A DNA stretch of 64,000 nucleotides from Mycobacterium sp. IS-1742. GTDB lineage: Bacteria; Actinomycetota; Actinomycetes; Mycobacteriales; Mycobacteriaceae. A program made the translations under genes and the position numbers. The notes beneath the pieces were generated by a model. That model saw only the letters and a program-made list of their open reading frames with translations, had not been told where the DNA came from and did not search any database. The DNA lies in the NCBI RefSeq assembly GCF_001500125.1, contig NZ_LQIV01000010.1, positions 1-64,000 on the forward strand, written 5' to 3'. Position 1 is the stretch's first letter; every line of letters begins with the position of its first letter. Positions 26,568 to 35,122 of the stretch are shown here, one piece after another.

Positions 26568-27041
26568 ATGGCCGAGAATCCGTACGACCACATCACCGAC
26601 CGCGGCGGCCCCGCACCGGTCCTGCAGCGCAGCCACGACCGGCCGCCGAGCCTGGACAACCCGCGCGCCCCCAAACGCGCCGGCGGGATGCCGAACTTCG
26701 AGAAGTACGCATGGCTGTTCATGCGGTTCTCCGGCCTCGTGCTGGTGTTCCTGGCGCTGGGCCACCTGTTCATCATGCTGATGTGGGAAGACGGTGTGTA
26801 CCGCATCGACTTCAACTACGTCGCGCAGCGGTGGTCGTCACCGTTCTGGCAGACGTGGGACCTGCTGCTGCTGTGGCTGGCCCAGTTGCACGGCGGCAAC
26901 GGCCTGCGCGTCATCATCTCCGACTACGCCCGCAAGGACTCGACGCGGTTCTGGCTGAACTCGCTGCTGGCGCTGTCGATGATCTTCATCCTCGTCCTCG
27001 GCACCTACGTGCTGTTGACGTTCGACGCGAACATCTCGTAA
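26568..27041 (+). CDS. sdhD: Succinate dehydrogenase membrane anchor
   Basis: This 157-residue second anchor subunit has a ~45-residue Pro-rich cytoplasmic N-terminus and three transmembrane helices. LALGHLFIMLMWEDG and LAQLHGGNGLRVIISDY carry conserved histidines expected for haem and quinone binding. It starts directly at the base after the sdhC stop and precedes sdhA by 13 bp. Homology to SdhD is modest in all mycobacteria; order makes the call secure. Confidence 0.92.
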   Translation: MAENPYDHITDRGGPAPVLQRSHDRPPSLDNPRAPKRAGGMPNFEKYAWLFMRFSGLVLVFLALGHLFIMLMWEDGVYRIDFNYVAQRWSSPFWQTWDLLLLWLAQLHGGNGLRVIISDYARKDSTRFWLNSLLALSMIFILVLGTYVLLTFDANIS

Positions 27042-27054
27042 GGACTCGGCTCAC

Positions 27055-28809
27055 ATGTTGATTGAACATCGCTACGACGTCGTCATCGTCGGGGCAGGCG
27101 GAGCGGGTATGCGCGCCGCGGTCGAGGCGGGCCCCCGCGCGCGTACCGCGGTGCTGACCAAGCTGTACCCCACCCGCAGCCACACCGGCGCGGCCCAGGG
27201 CGGCATGTGCGCCGCGCTGGCCAACGTCGAAGAGGACAACTGGGAGTGGCACACCTTCGACACCGTCAAGGGCGGCGACTACCTCGCCGACCAGGACGCC
27301 GTCGAGATCATGTGCAAGGAAGCCATCGACGCGGTGCTCGACCTCGAGAAGATGGGGATGCCGTTCAACCGCACCCCCGAGGGCCGCATCGACCAGCGCC
27401 GCTTCGGCGGGCACACCCGCGACCACGGCAAGGCCCCGGTGCGCCGGGCCTGTTACGCCGCCGACCGCACCGGCCACATGATCCTGCAGACGCTGTACCA
27501 GAACTGCGTCAAGCACGACGTCGAGTTCTTCAACGAGTTCTACGCCCTGGACATCTCGCTGACCGAGACCCCCGGCGGCCCGGTGGCGACCGGCGTGATC
27601 GCGTATGAGTTGGCGACAGGGGATATCCACGTCTTCCACGCCAAGGCGATCGTGTTCGCCACCGGCGGTTCGGGACGGATGTACAAGACCACGTCCAACG
27701 CCCACACGCTGACCGGTGACGGGCTTGGCATCATCTTCCGCAAGGGTCTGCCGCTGGAGGACATGGAGTTCCACCAGTTCCACCCGACCGGTCTGGCGGG
27801 GCTCGGCATCCTCATCTCCGAGGCCGTGCGCGGTGAGGGTGGACGGCTCCTCAACGGCGACGGTGAACGGTTCATGGAGCGGTACGCGCCGACGATCGTC
27901 GACCTCGCGCCGCGCGACATCGTCGCCCGCTCGATGGTGCTGGAGGTGCTCGAGGGCCGCGGCGCCGGGCCGAACAAGGACTACGTCTACATCGACGTGC
28001 GCCACCTCGGCGAGGACGTGCTCGAGGCGAAACTGCCCGACATCACCGAGTTCGCCCGCACCTACCTCGGCGTCGACCCGGTCAAGGAACTCGTACCGGT
28101 CTACCCGACGTGCCACTACGTCATGGGCGGCATCCCGACCACCGTCAACGGTCAGGTGCTGCGCGACAACACCACGATCGTGCCGGGCCTCTACGCCGCG
28201 GGCGAGTGCGCCTGCGTGTCGGTGCACGGCGCGAACCGATTGGGCACCAACTCCCTGCTCGACATCAACGTGTTCGGCCGCCGCGCCGGCATCGCCGCGG
28301 CCAACTACGCCAACGGCCACGACTTCGTCGACCTGCCGGAGCGGCCCGCCGAGATGGTGGTCGGCTGGGTCGGCGACATCCTCTCCGAACACGGCAACGA
28401 GCGCGTCGCCGACATCCGCGGCGCGCTGCAGCAGTCGATGGACAACAACGCCGCGGTGTTCCGCACCGAGGAGACGCTCAAGCAGGCGCTGACCGACATC
28501 CACGCCCTCAAGGAGCGGTACTCGCGAATCACCGTGCAGGACAAGGGCAAGCGCTACAACAGCGATCTGCTCGAGGCCATCGAGCTGGGCTTCCTGCTCG
28601 AACTCGCCGAGGTCACCGTCGTGGGTGCGCTCAACCGCAAGGAATCCCGCGGAGGGCACGCCCGCGAGGACTACCCCAACCGCGACGACACCAACTACAT
28701 GCGCCACACCATGGCCTACAAGGAGGGCGCCGACCTGCTCTCCGACGTGCGCCTGGACTACAAGCCCGTGGTGCAGACCCGGTATGAGCCGATGGAACGG
28801 AAGTACTGA
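27055..28809 (+). CDS. sdhA: Succinate dehydrogenase flavoprotein subunit
   Basis: This 584-residue subunit oxidises succinate to fumarate on a covalent FAD at the cytoplasmic membrane face. VVIVGAGGAGMRAAVEA (residues ~9-25) is the FAD fold, and RSHTGAAQGGMCAAL (~42-56) carries the flavin-linked histidine. FHPTGLAGLGILISEAVRGEGG and HGANRLGTNSLLDI are the substrate and capping-domain motifs. Length is normal. It is followed by sdhB after 5 bp. The close match to the Rv3318 type marks this as the conventional mycobacterial complex II rather than the Sdh1 type. Confidence 0.96.
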   Translation: MLIEHRYDVVIVGAGGAGMRAAVEAGPRARTAVLTKLYPTRSHTGAAQGGMCAALANVEEDNWEWHTFDTVKGGDYLADQDAVEIMCKEAIDAVLDLEKMGMPFNRTPEGRIDQRRFGGHTRDHGKAPVRRACYAADRTGHMILQTLYQNCVKHDVEFFNEFYALDISLTETPGGPVATGVIAYELATGDIHVFHAKAIVFATGGSGRMYKTTSNAHTLTGDGLGIIFRKGLPLEDMEFHQFHPTGLAGLGILISEAVRGEGGRLLNGDGERFMERYAPTIVDLAPRDIVARSMVLEVLEGRGAGPNKDYVYIDVRHLGEDVLEAKLPDITEFARTYLGVDPVKELVPVYPTCHYVMGGIPTTVNGQVLRDNTTIVPGLYAAGECACVSVHGANRLGTNSLLDINVFGRRAGIAAANYANGHDFVDLPERPAEMVVGWVGDILSEHGNERVADIRGALQQSMDNNAAVFRTEETLKQALTDIHALKERYSRITVQDKGKRYNSDLLEAIELGFLLELAEVTVVGALNRKESRGGHAREDYPNRDDTNYMRHTMAYKEGADLLSDVRLDYKPVVQTRYEPMERKY

Positions 28810-28814
28810 TCCCG

Positions 28815-29591
28815 ATGAGTGCGCCTGCAATCACCAAGGACGAAGCGACCACTCCCCCCGTGCCCGAGGGTGCGGTGATGGTGACGCTCAAGATCGCTCG
28901 GTTCAATCCCGAGGATCCCGACGCCGCCGGCTTCCAGAGTTTCCGCGTGCCGTGCCTGCCCACCGACCGCCTGCTCAACCTGCTGCACTACGTCAAGTGG
29001 TACCTCGACGGCACGCTGACCTTCCGCCGGTCGTGCGCGCACGGGGTGTGCGGGTCCGACGCCATGCGGATCAACGGGGTCAACCGGCTGGCGTGCAAGG
29101 TCCTGATGCGCGACATGCTGCCGAAGAAGGCGAGCAAGCAGCTGACCATCACCATCGAGCCGATCCGCGGCCTGCCCGTGGAGAAGGATCTGGTGGTCGA
29201 CATGGAGCCGTTCTTCGACGCCTACCGCGCGGTCAAGCCGTACCTGATGACCAGCGGAAACCAGCCGACCAAGGAACGCATCCAGAGCCAGGTCGACCGC
29301 GCGCGCTACGACGACACGACCAAGTGCATCCTGTGCGCGGCGTGCACCACGAGCTGCCCGATCTACTGGACCGAGGGCTCCTACGTCGGCCCGGCCGCGA
29401 TCGTCAACGCCCACCGGTTCATCTTCGACAGCCGTGACGAGGGTGCCGCCGAGCGTCTCGACATCCTCAACGACGCCGACGGCGTGTGGCGCTGCCGTAC
29501 CACGTTCAACTGCACCGAGGCGTGCCCGCGCGGCATCCAGATCACCCAGGCGATCCAGGAGGTCAAGCGCGCGTTGATGTTCGCGCGCTAG
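28815..29591 (+). CDS. sdhB: Succinate dehydrogenase iron-sulfur subunit
   Basis: This 258-residue electron-transfer subunit carries three clusters: the 2Fe-2S motif CAHGVCGSDAM with a distal Cys (~residues 75-97), then CILCAACTTSCP (~173-184) and CRTTFNCTEACPRGI (~223-237) for the 4Fe-4S and 3Fe-4S centres. It links SdhA to the membrane quinone site and ends the operon. A ~60-bp hairpin repeat begins 8 nt after the stop. Confidence 0.95.
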   Translation: MSAPAITKDEATTPPVPEGAVMVTLKIARFNPEDPDAAGFQSFRVPCLPTDRLLNLLHYVKWYLDGTLTFRRSCAHGVCGSDAMRINGVNRLACKVLMRDMLPKKASKQLTITIEPIRGLPVEKDLVVDMEPFFDAYRAVKPYLMTSGNQPTKERIQSQVDRARYDDTTKCILCAACTTSCPIYWTEGSYVGPAAIVNAHRFIFDSRDEGAAERLDILNDADGVWRCRTTFNCTEACPRGIQITQAIQEVKRALMFAR

Positions 29592-29599
29592 TTTCTTTC

Positions 29600-29659
29600 G
29601 CGAGCGAGCGTGTTCGTACGCCGACACGCCGTCTCTGGCGTACAGGACTGAGCGCTCGC
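29600..29659 (+). repeat. 3'-end hairpin repeat, copy A
   Basis: This 60-bp element directly follows sdhB. GTACGCC and GGCGTAC inside it pair perfectly, and its ends GCGAGCGAGC and GAGCGCTCGC pair in part. It closely matches the reverse complement of copy B (30628-30685), the two lying on either side of the DUF559-like gene. Confidence 0.7.
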
Positions 29660-29728
29660 CACGTGGGCTATCCACAGATCGCCGACACGTCCTTCCATCG
29701 GGTGCAGTGAACGCCGCACGATACGCGG

Positions 29729-30616
29729 GTGAGCACCGAGCTGCGCGACCTGTTCGACGCCCAGGGCGGGGTGGCGAGCTCTGCGCAGATCCTCAACGTC
29801 CTCAGTCGGCGCGCCATGCAGAGGAGACTGGACGCCGGCGTGCTGTCGAAGGTGTGGCCGGGGATCTACTGTTTCGGCGAGCCGGACGACGCCACCCGTC
29901 TGGCCGGGCTCGACCTGCGCGCCGGTGAGTCGGTCGCAATATGCCTCGCCACCGCCGCGGCCGCGTACGGTTTCGACACCGAGGGCGTCGCCGACCTGCA
30001 CGTACTCAACCCCGTCGGCCATCTGCTGCGGAACAGCGAAGGCCTGATCGTGCATCGCCGCGACGGCGCACCCCTGACTGCGGTCGACGGCCGACCGGCG
30101 ACGACTCCGGATTGGACGGCGGTCGAGGTCGCCAGGGGCCTGCGCCGTCCCCGCGCGCTGGCCACTCTCGATGCGGCGCTGCGCAGCGGGACATGCTCTG
30201 GGCGCGGACTCCGTTCGGCGGCTGCACGCCAGGCCGGGCGGCGTGGGATAGTCGCTGTGCGCCAACTGATTCCGTTCGCCGATTCCCGAGCGGAGTCGCC
30301 GATGGAGAGCGAAGCCAGGCTCGTCATGGCCGACCGAGGCTTGCCGACACCGGTTCTGCAGCACGAGATCGTCGATCGCGACGGCCGAATCTGGCGGGTC
30401 GACTTCGCGTGGCCGGAGCGTCTCGTCGCCGTCGAATACGACGGTTTCAACTGGCACAGCAGGCCGGAGGACTTCCGCAGGGACCGGCGCAAGCGCGCGG
30501 CACTTCAGGAGATCGGCTGGCAGGTGATTTCGATCGTCGCCGACGACGTCCGGCGCGACGGGTGGGGCATGGTCCGCCGAATCGAGACGGCGCTCGATCG
30601 CAGGCCAGCGGCGTGA
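29729..30616 (+). CDS. AbiEi/DUF559-like protein, orphan
   Basis: This 295-residue protein has an N-terminal winged-helix part like AbiEi antitoxins (GGVASSAQILNVLSRRAMQR, then VLSKVWPGIYCF, ~residues 13-50). Its C-terminal ~90 residues resemble DUF559/Vsr-type nuclease folds: WRVDFAWPERLVAVEYDG (~225-242) gives D and E-x-D positions, then a basic segment RRDRRKRAALQEIGW. No AbiEii-type toxin gene is adjacent, so a standard type IV toxin-antitoxin pair is unlikely here. Such proteins are common and multicopy in mycobacteria, function unknown. Inverted 60-bp repeats flank it. Confidence 0.65.
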   Translation: MSTELRDLFDAQGGVASSAQILNVLSRRAMQRRLDAGVLSKVWPGIYCFGEPDDATRLAGLDLRAGESVAICLATAAAAYGFDTEGVADLHVLNPVGHLLRNSEGLIVHRRDGAPLTAVDGRPATTPDWTAVEVARGLRRPRALATLDAALRSGTCSGRGLRSAAARQAGRRGIVAVRQLIPFADSRAESPMESEARLVMADRGLPTPVLQHEIVDRDGRIWRVDFAWPERLVAVEYDGFNWHSRPEDFRRDRRKRAALQEIGWQVISIVADDVRRDGWGMVRRIETALDRRPAA

Positions 30617-30627
30617 GGGTCTCCGAT

Positions 30628-30685
30628 GAGCGCTCAGTCATGTACGCCGCGCACGGCATTTCGCCGTACAGACACGCTCACTCGC
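30628..30685 (-). repeat. 3'-end hairpin repeat, copy B (inverted)
   Basis: This 58-bp element begins 11 nt after the DUF559-like stop. Its reverse complement matches copy A at most positions, including the terminal GACTGAGCGCTC and the GAGCGTGT core. Confidence 0.7.
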
Positions 30686-30729
30686 ATGAGGTTGCGTCAC
30701 ACCTCTGCGGGCTATCTCGTCTGCACAGT

Positions 30730-31305
30730 ATGACGACATCACGCATCGAACCCATTCCGCCGCAGCGCGCGTCGCTGCCGACCAGGCTCCTCTACCGAAT
30801 CGCCAGGCGCCGCTTCGGCGAAGTGCCCGAACCGTTCGCGGTCGCCGCCCACCATCCGCGGCTGATGGTCGCCAACGTCGTGCACGAGGGTCTGCTGCAA
30901 TCGGGGTCCACGAAGCTCCCCACGAGCGTGCGCGAACTGGCCGTGTTCTGGACCGCGCGCACCGTCGGCTGCTCGTGGTGCGTCGACTTCGGGTCAATGC
31001 TGCAGCGGCTCGACGGGCTCGACATCGACCGGCTCACCGACATCGACGACTACGCCACCTCCCCGCGCTACAGCGACGACGAGCGCGCGGCCATCGCCTA
31101 CGCCGACGCCATGACGAAGGATCCACACACCGTCACCGACGATCAGGTGGCCGATCTTCGCCGCCGCTTCGGTGACGCCGGGGTGATCGAGCTGACGTAC
31201 CAGATCGGGGTGGAGAACATGCGGGCCCGGATGTACGCGGCGCTGGGCATCACCGAGCAGGGGTTCAGCGGCGACGCCTGCCGGGTGCCATGGGCGAACC
31301 CGTGA
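30730..31305 (+). CDS. Carboxymuconolactone decarboxylase / AhpD-like protein
   Basis: This 191-residue alpha-helical protein is of the CMD/AhpD family. GCSWCVDFGSML (~residues 79-90) supplies the redox CxxC and following conserved residues seen in alkylhydroperoxidase AhpD-like members. A peroxide- or thiol-linked redox role is likely but unproven. It is convergent with sigJ and their ends overlap by 41 bp. ECF41 sigma factors are typically linked to CMD, oxidoreductase or epimerase genes, so this is the probable partner or target of SigJ. ATG 30730 starts the conserved region. Confidence 0.83.
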   Translation: MTTSRIEPIPPQRASLPTRLLYRIARRRFGEVPEPFAVAAHHPRLMVANVVHEGLLQSGSTKLPTSVRELAVFWTARTVGCSWCVDFGSMLQRLDGLDIDRLTDIDDYATSPRYSDDERAAIAYADAMTKDPHTVTDDQVADLRRRFGDAGVIELTYQIGVENMRARMYAALGITEQGFSGDACRVPWANP

Positions 31306-32185
31306 ACTTGTCGGGGTTGGCGATGTCCCACACGGCGACCACCTTGCCGTCACGCACGGTCAGCGCCTGGATGTGCGGCGCCATCGCAGGCCACTCTCCG
31401 TCGGCGGGCAGGCCCGCGGTGTAGAGACCGAGGTCGCCGTTGACGAGCGCGATCTCGCCCGCCTCGAAGAACCGCGGGCCGTAGCGGCGGGCCAGCCCGA
31501 AGATGAACCGGGCCACCTTGTCGGGGCCGCGGATGACGCGAGCGGCGGTGGGCGCTTTGCGGTTCGAGTCCCCGGTGAAGGTGACGTCGGGATGCAGCAG
31601 TTCGACGACGGCGGCCATGTCGCCCGCCGCCATCGCCGCCATCAGCTTGCCGACGACCTCATCGTGGGACGGGTCGCGGGCGGGCGCCGCGCCGCCGGCG
31701 ACGGCCCGCCGTGCCCGCGCCGCGAGTTGGCGGGCGCCGGCCGGGCTGACGCCGAGCACATCGGCGATCTCGGGGAACGGCACCGCGAACCCGTCGTGCA
31801 GGACGAACGCCACCCGCTGGTCGGGGGTGAGCCGCTCGAGCACCACCATGGCGGCGAACCGGGCGTCGTCGGCCGCCACCACCGCGGCCAGCGGATCGGT
31901 GGGGTCGAATCCGGTGACGACCGGTTCGGGCAGCCACTGCCCGACGTAGGTCTCCCGGCGGTGCGCCGCCGAACGCAGCCGGTCCAGGCTCAGCCGGCTC
32001 ACCACCGTGGTCAGCCAGGCGCGCAGGTCGGCGATCTCGGCTCGGTCGCCATTGCCCTGCCACCGCAGCCAGGCGTCCTGGACGGCGTCCTCGGCGTCGG
32101 CCACCGTCCCCGTCAGGCGGTAGGCGACGGCCAGCAGATACGGTCGCAGGCTTTCGAACTCGTCGACCCGCGCACTCGCGGTCAT
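31265..32185 (-). CDS. sigJ: ECF41-type sigma factor SigJ
   Basis: This 306-residue extracytoplasmic sigma factor has sigma-2 (FESLRPYLLAVAYRLTGTVADAED split over residues 10-33) and sigma-4 (VPFPEIADVLGVSPAGARQL, ~133-152) regions, and a ~115-residue SnoaL-like C-terminal domain. The ECF41 markers WLPEP (~86-90) and NPDKF (near the C-terminus) are both present. In this group the fused domain controls activity in place of a classical anti-sigma factor. Sequence and neighbourhood match Rv3328c. The ATG has TACACT 13 nt upstream. It follows arcA by 19 bp on the same strand. Confidence 0.92.
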   Translation of the reverse strand: MTASARVDEFESLRPYLLAVAYRLTGTVADAEDAVQDAWLRWQGNGDRAEIADLRAWLTTVVSRLSLDRLRSAAHRRETYVGQWLPEPVVTGFDPTDPLAAVVAADDARFAAMVVLERLTPDQRVAFVLHDGFAVPFPEIADVLGVSPAGARQLAARARRAVAGGAAPARDPSHDEVVGKLMAAMAAGDMAAVVELLHPDVTFTGDSNRKAPTAARVIRGPDKVARFIFGLARRYGPRFFEAGEIALVNGDLGLYTAGLPADGEWPAMAPHIQALTVRDGKVVAVWDIANPDKFTGSPMAPGRRRR

Positions 32186-32192
32186 ACGGCCG

Positions 32193-32198
32193 AGTGTA
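32193..32198 (-). promoter_or_regulatory. Predicted -10 (TACACT), sigJ
   Basis: TACACT starts 13 nt before the sigJ ATG, in the 19-bp gap after arcA. It allows sigJ its own leaderless message besides any arcDA read-through. Confidence 0.45.
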
Positions 32199-32204
32199 GG
32201 GCGC

Positions 32205-33440
32205 TCACGGGTCGCGGATGATCGGGCAGGTCATACAGTGCCCGCCGCCCCGCCCCCGGCCGAGCTCCGCACCGACGATGGTGATCACCTCGATTCCCGC
32301 CTGACGCAGGAGGGTGTTGGTCCGGGTGTTGCGGTCGTAGGCCACCACGACTCCGGGTTCGATCGCCACCAGGTTGTTCCCGCTGTCCCACTGCTGACGC
32401 TCGGATTCGTAGGCCGTGCCGCCGGTCTCGACCACCCGCAGCTCGACGTCCATCGCGGCGGCGACGACGTCGACGAACGGCTTGTCCTCCTCGACGACCT
32501 CGACGCCGACGGCGTTGTCCGACGGGCGAAGCGAGAAGGTGTGGATCGTGTTGACGATGTGCGGATAGATCGTGACGACGTCGCGGTCGGCGAAGGTGAA
32601 CACCGTGTCGAGATGCATCGCGGACCGCAGTTTCGGCATGCCCGCCACGATCACGTGGGTCGCCGCCTCGCGTCGGAACAGCTCGATCGCCACCTGGGTG
32701 ATCGCCTGCCGGGAGGACCGTTCACTCATACCGATCAACACGACGCCGTTGCCCGGCACCAGAACGTCGCCGCCCTCGAGCGTGGCCGTCCCCCAGTGCT
32801 GTTCCGGATCGCCCCACCACACCGTGGCGCCCACGTAGTCCGGATGGAACTCGTAGATCGCCTTCATCAGCAGCGTCTCGTCGTGGCGAGCCGGCCAGTA
32901 CAGCGGGTTGAGCGTCAGGCCGCCGTAGATCCAGCAGGTGGTGTCCCGGGTGTACAGCGTGTTCGGCAGGGGCGGCATGAGATATTCGGCGACTCCGAGG
33001 GATTCGCGCGCCAGGGCGAGGTAGCCCGACCGCATGTCGGCGGGGAGGTCGGCGGTCGACAGCCCACCGATCAGCAGTTCGGCCAGCCGGCGGGGCTCCA
33101 GTGAATCGAGGTACGCGCGGGTGTCGTCGACGAGGCCGGGCCCGACCTCGTTGGCCACGATCTTGCGGTCCAGCAACCACTGTCGGGCCTGCGGAATCCG
33201 CATCGTCTCGGTCATCAGGTTGTGCAGCTCGACCACGTCGACGCCCCGGTCGCGCATCTTGGCGACGAAGTCGAAGTGGTCGCGGCGGGCGTTCTGCACC
33301 CACAGCACGTCGTCGAACAGCAGGTCGTCGGAGTTCGACGGGGTGAGCCGTTCGTGGGCCAGTCCGGGCGCGCAGACCAGCACTTTGCGCAGCTTGCCCA
33401 CCTCGGAGTGGACGCCGTAGCCGGTGGCCGGCTCGGTCAT
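32205..33440 (-). CDS. arcA: Arginine deiminase
   Basis: This 411-residue enzyme hydrolyses arginine to citrulline and ammonia. The family hallmarks are visible: [17 protein letters not shown] near residues 42-58, [11 protein letters not shown] (~277-287) with catalytic His and Asp, and the C-terminal nucleophile in [10 protein letters not shown]. The start at 33440 has GGGGGGAGA upstream and was preferred to 33461. It is 28 bp downstream of the antiporter gene, forming arcD-arcA. No ornithine carbamoyltransferase or carbamate kinase gene is nearby. Confidence 0.93.
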   Translation of the reverse strand: MTEPATGYGVHSEVGKLRKVLVCAPGLAHERLTPSNSDDLLFDDVLWVQNARRDHFDFVAKMRDRGVDVVELHNLMTETMRIPQARQWLLDRKIVANEVGPGLVDDTRAYLDSLEPRRLAELLIGGLSTADLPADMRSGYLALARESLGVAEYLMPPLPNTLYTRDTTCWIYGGLTLNPLYWPARHDETLLMKAIYEFHPDYVGATVWWGDPEQHWGTATLEGGDVLVPGNGVVLIGMSERSSRQAITQVAIELFRREAATHVIVAGMPKLRSAMHLDTVFTFADRDVVTIYPHIVNTIHTFSLRPSDNAVGVEVVEEDKPFVDVVAAAMDVELRVVETGGTAYESERQQWDSGNNLVAIEPGVVVAYDRNTRTNTLLRQAGIEVITIVGAELGRGRGGGHCMTCPIIRDP

Positions 33441-33468
33441 GGTCTCTCCCCCCTTCGTCACAGCCTCG

Positions 33469-34911
33469 TCACAGCGTGATCGCCCCGGTCGCCAGCGATA
33501 CGACGCCGGCGACGGCGCCGATGACGATGGCGCCGAACAGCACCGCCTCGGCGACGGTGAACACCCGCAGCTTCTTCTCCCGGCGCGCGACGATGTACAG
33601 CGCCGCGCCGGGCGCGTAGAGGATGCACGACAGCAGCAGGTGACCGAATCCGGCGGCGTAGACCAGGAATCCGGTGTAGACGGTCGCCACCAGCGCGACG
33701 GCCATATCGGTGCGCAGCGAGCGCCGGTCGTCGTACGTCTCCCGCGTGAGGGTGAGTTTGAGTGCGTAGGCGGCGGCCAACAGGTACGGGATGAGCGCCA
33801 GCGCCGCGGTCAGATCGAGCATGAAATCCAGGGCGTTCGAGACGAACAGCTTCAGGATGATCAGCAGCTGCACCAGACCGGTCGCCATGAACATGGCCGC
33901 GACCGGCGCGCCTTTGGCGTTGACCTTGGTCAGGAAGCGCGGCATGTCGTTGACCCTCGCGGGGATGTAGAGGATCTCGGCGGCCATCAGCGTCCAGGCG
34001 AGGTAGGCGCCCAGCACCGAGAGGACCACGCCGGCTTTGATGAAGACCGCACCCCACGGACCGACCAGGGACTCCAGCACCGACGCCATCGAGGGCTGAG
34101 CGGCGTCGGCCAACTGCTCGCGTGGCAACGCGCCGTAGGACACCAACGTGACGAGCGCGAAGACACCGAGTACGCCCAGAAAACCGATGACCGTGGCGCG
34201 TCCCACGTCGGACCGTTTCCTGGCGTATCGCGAGTAGACACTGGCGCCCTCGATGCCGAGGAACACGAACACCGTGATCAGCATCGTGCCCGTGGCCTGG
34301 TCGAAGACCGACGCGAACGTCGTGTCCGCGCTGCCCCAGAAGTTGTCGGCGAAGTAGCGACCTTCGAACAGCACGGTGGCCAGCACGATGAACACCAGGA
34401 TCGGCACCACCTTGGCGATGGTGACGATCCGGTTGATGACGGCGGCCTCCTTGACGCCCCGCAGGATCAGCGCGTGGAAGGTCCACACCCCGATCGTGGA
34501 CACGATGACCGCGAGCAGGGTGTCCCCGTCGCCGAGTTCCGGGAACAGCTCGCTGGCGGTCGCGGTGATCAAGACCCAGTACGACGTGTTGCCCGCGCAC
34601 GCCGACGCCCAGAACCCGAATGCCGCGTTGAACCCGACGTAGTCCCCGAACCCGGCTTTGGCGTAGGCGTAGATACCCGCATCCAGCTGGGGTTTGCGCA
34701 CGGCCAGGCGCTGGAACACGAAGGCCAGCATCAACATGCCGGTCCCGGCGATCGTCCAGGCGATGACGGCGCCGAAAACGCCCGTCTCGGTGCCGAACCG
34801 ACGGGGCAACAGGAACACGCCGGCGCCGATCATCGATCCGACCACCATCGCGGTCAGGGTCGGCAGGCTGACCTTCTTCTGGTCCTGCCCCGGAGCGGCG
34901 TCGGTCTGCAT
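33469..34911 (-). CDS. arcD: APC-family arginine/ornithine antiporter-like
   Basis: This 480-residue membrane protein has about 12-13 transmembrane segments. [16 protein letters not shown] near residues 25-40 is the substrate-binding GxxGxG-type motif of helix 1 in basic amino acid/polyamine antiporters. The direct link to arcA points to arginine uptake in exchange for ornithine or citrulline. ATG 34911 begins the conserved protein. The frame is open to 35214, but the extra residues show no membrane or domain features. Specificity is inferred from context. Confidence 0.85.
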   Translation of the reverse strand: MQTDAAPGQDQKKVSLPTLTAMVVGSMIGAGVFLLPRRFGTETGVFGAVIAWTIAGTGMLMLAFVFQRLAVRKPQLDAGIYAYAKAGFGDYVGFNAAFGFWASACAGNTSYWVLITATASELFPELGDGDTLLAVIVSTIGVWTFHALILRGVKEAAVINRIVTIAKVVPILVFIVLATVLFEGRYFADNFWGSADTTFASVFDQATGTMLITVFVFLGIEGASVYSRYARKRSDVGRATVIGFLGVLGVFALVTLVSYGALPREQLADAAQPSMASVLESLVGPWGAVFIKAGVVLSVLGAYLAWTLMAAEILYIPARVNDMPRFLTKVNAKGAPVAAMFMATGLVQLLIILKLFVSNALDFMLDLTAALALIPYLLAAAYALKLTLTRETYDDRRSLRTDMAVALVATVYTGFLVYAAGFGHLLLSCILYAPGAALYIVARREKKLRVFTVAEAVLFGAIVIGAVAGVVSLATGAITL

Positions 34912-35110
34912 TGCGGGCCGGGTGGCGTCGTGATCCGACGGGCGGTCCGGAGGTGATCCGGATACCACGCCGCGATCATGACAGATCGACGTTTGCGCGG
35001 ACGGGTAATCGCGCGTTCGCCGGGCCGCGGCCGACGATCGCTCAGGAAGGATTTCGCCTTTGCTCAGCATCCGCACAGGGGCAGAACAGGAAATCGAACG
35101 GTTGATCGAG

Positions 35111-35116
35111 TAATTT
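35111..35116 (+). promoter_or_regulatory. Predicted -10 (TAATTT), acyltransferase
   Basis: TAATTT starts 12 nt before the GTG at 35123. The rest of the 211-bp gap back to arcD (34912-35110) shows no other recognised element. Confidence 0.5.
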
Positions 35117-35122
35117 CGCCGG

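Noticed and set aside
29729..30616. Complete type IV toxin-antitoxin module
   Set aside because: Only the AbiEi-like protein is present; neither neighbour resembles a nucleotidyltransferase toxin.
29600..30685. Repeats A and B taken as the ends of a transposable element
   Set aside because: No transposase or target-site duplication is seen, and a third related copy (4921-4982) stands alone after another gene.
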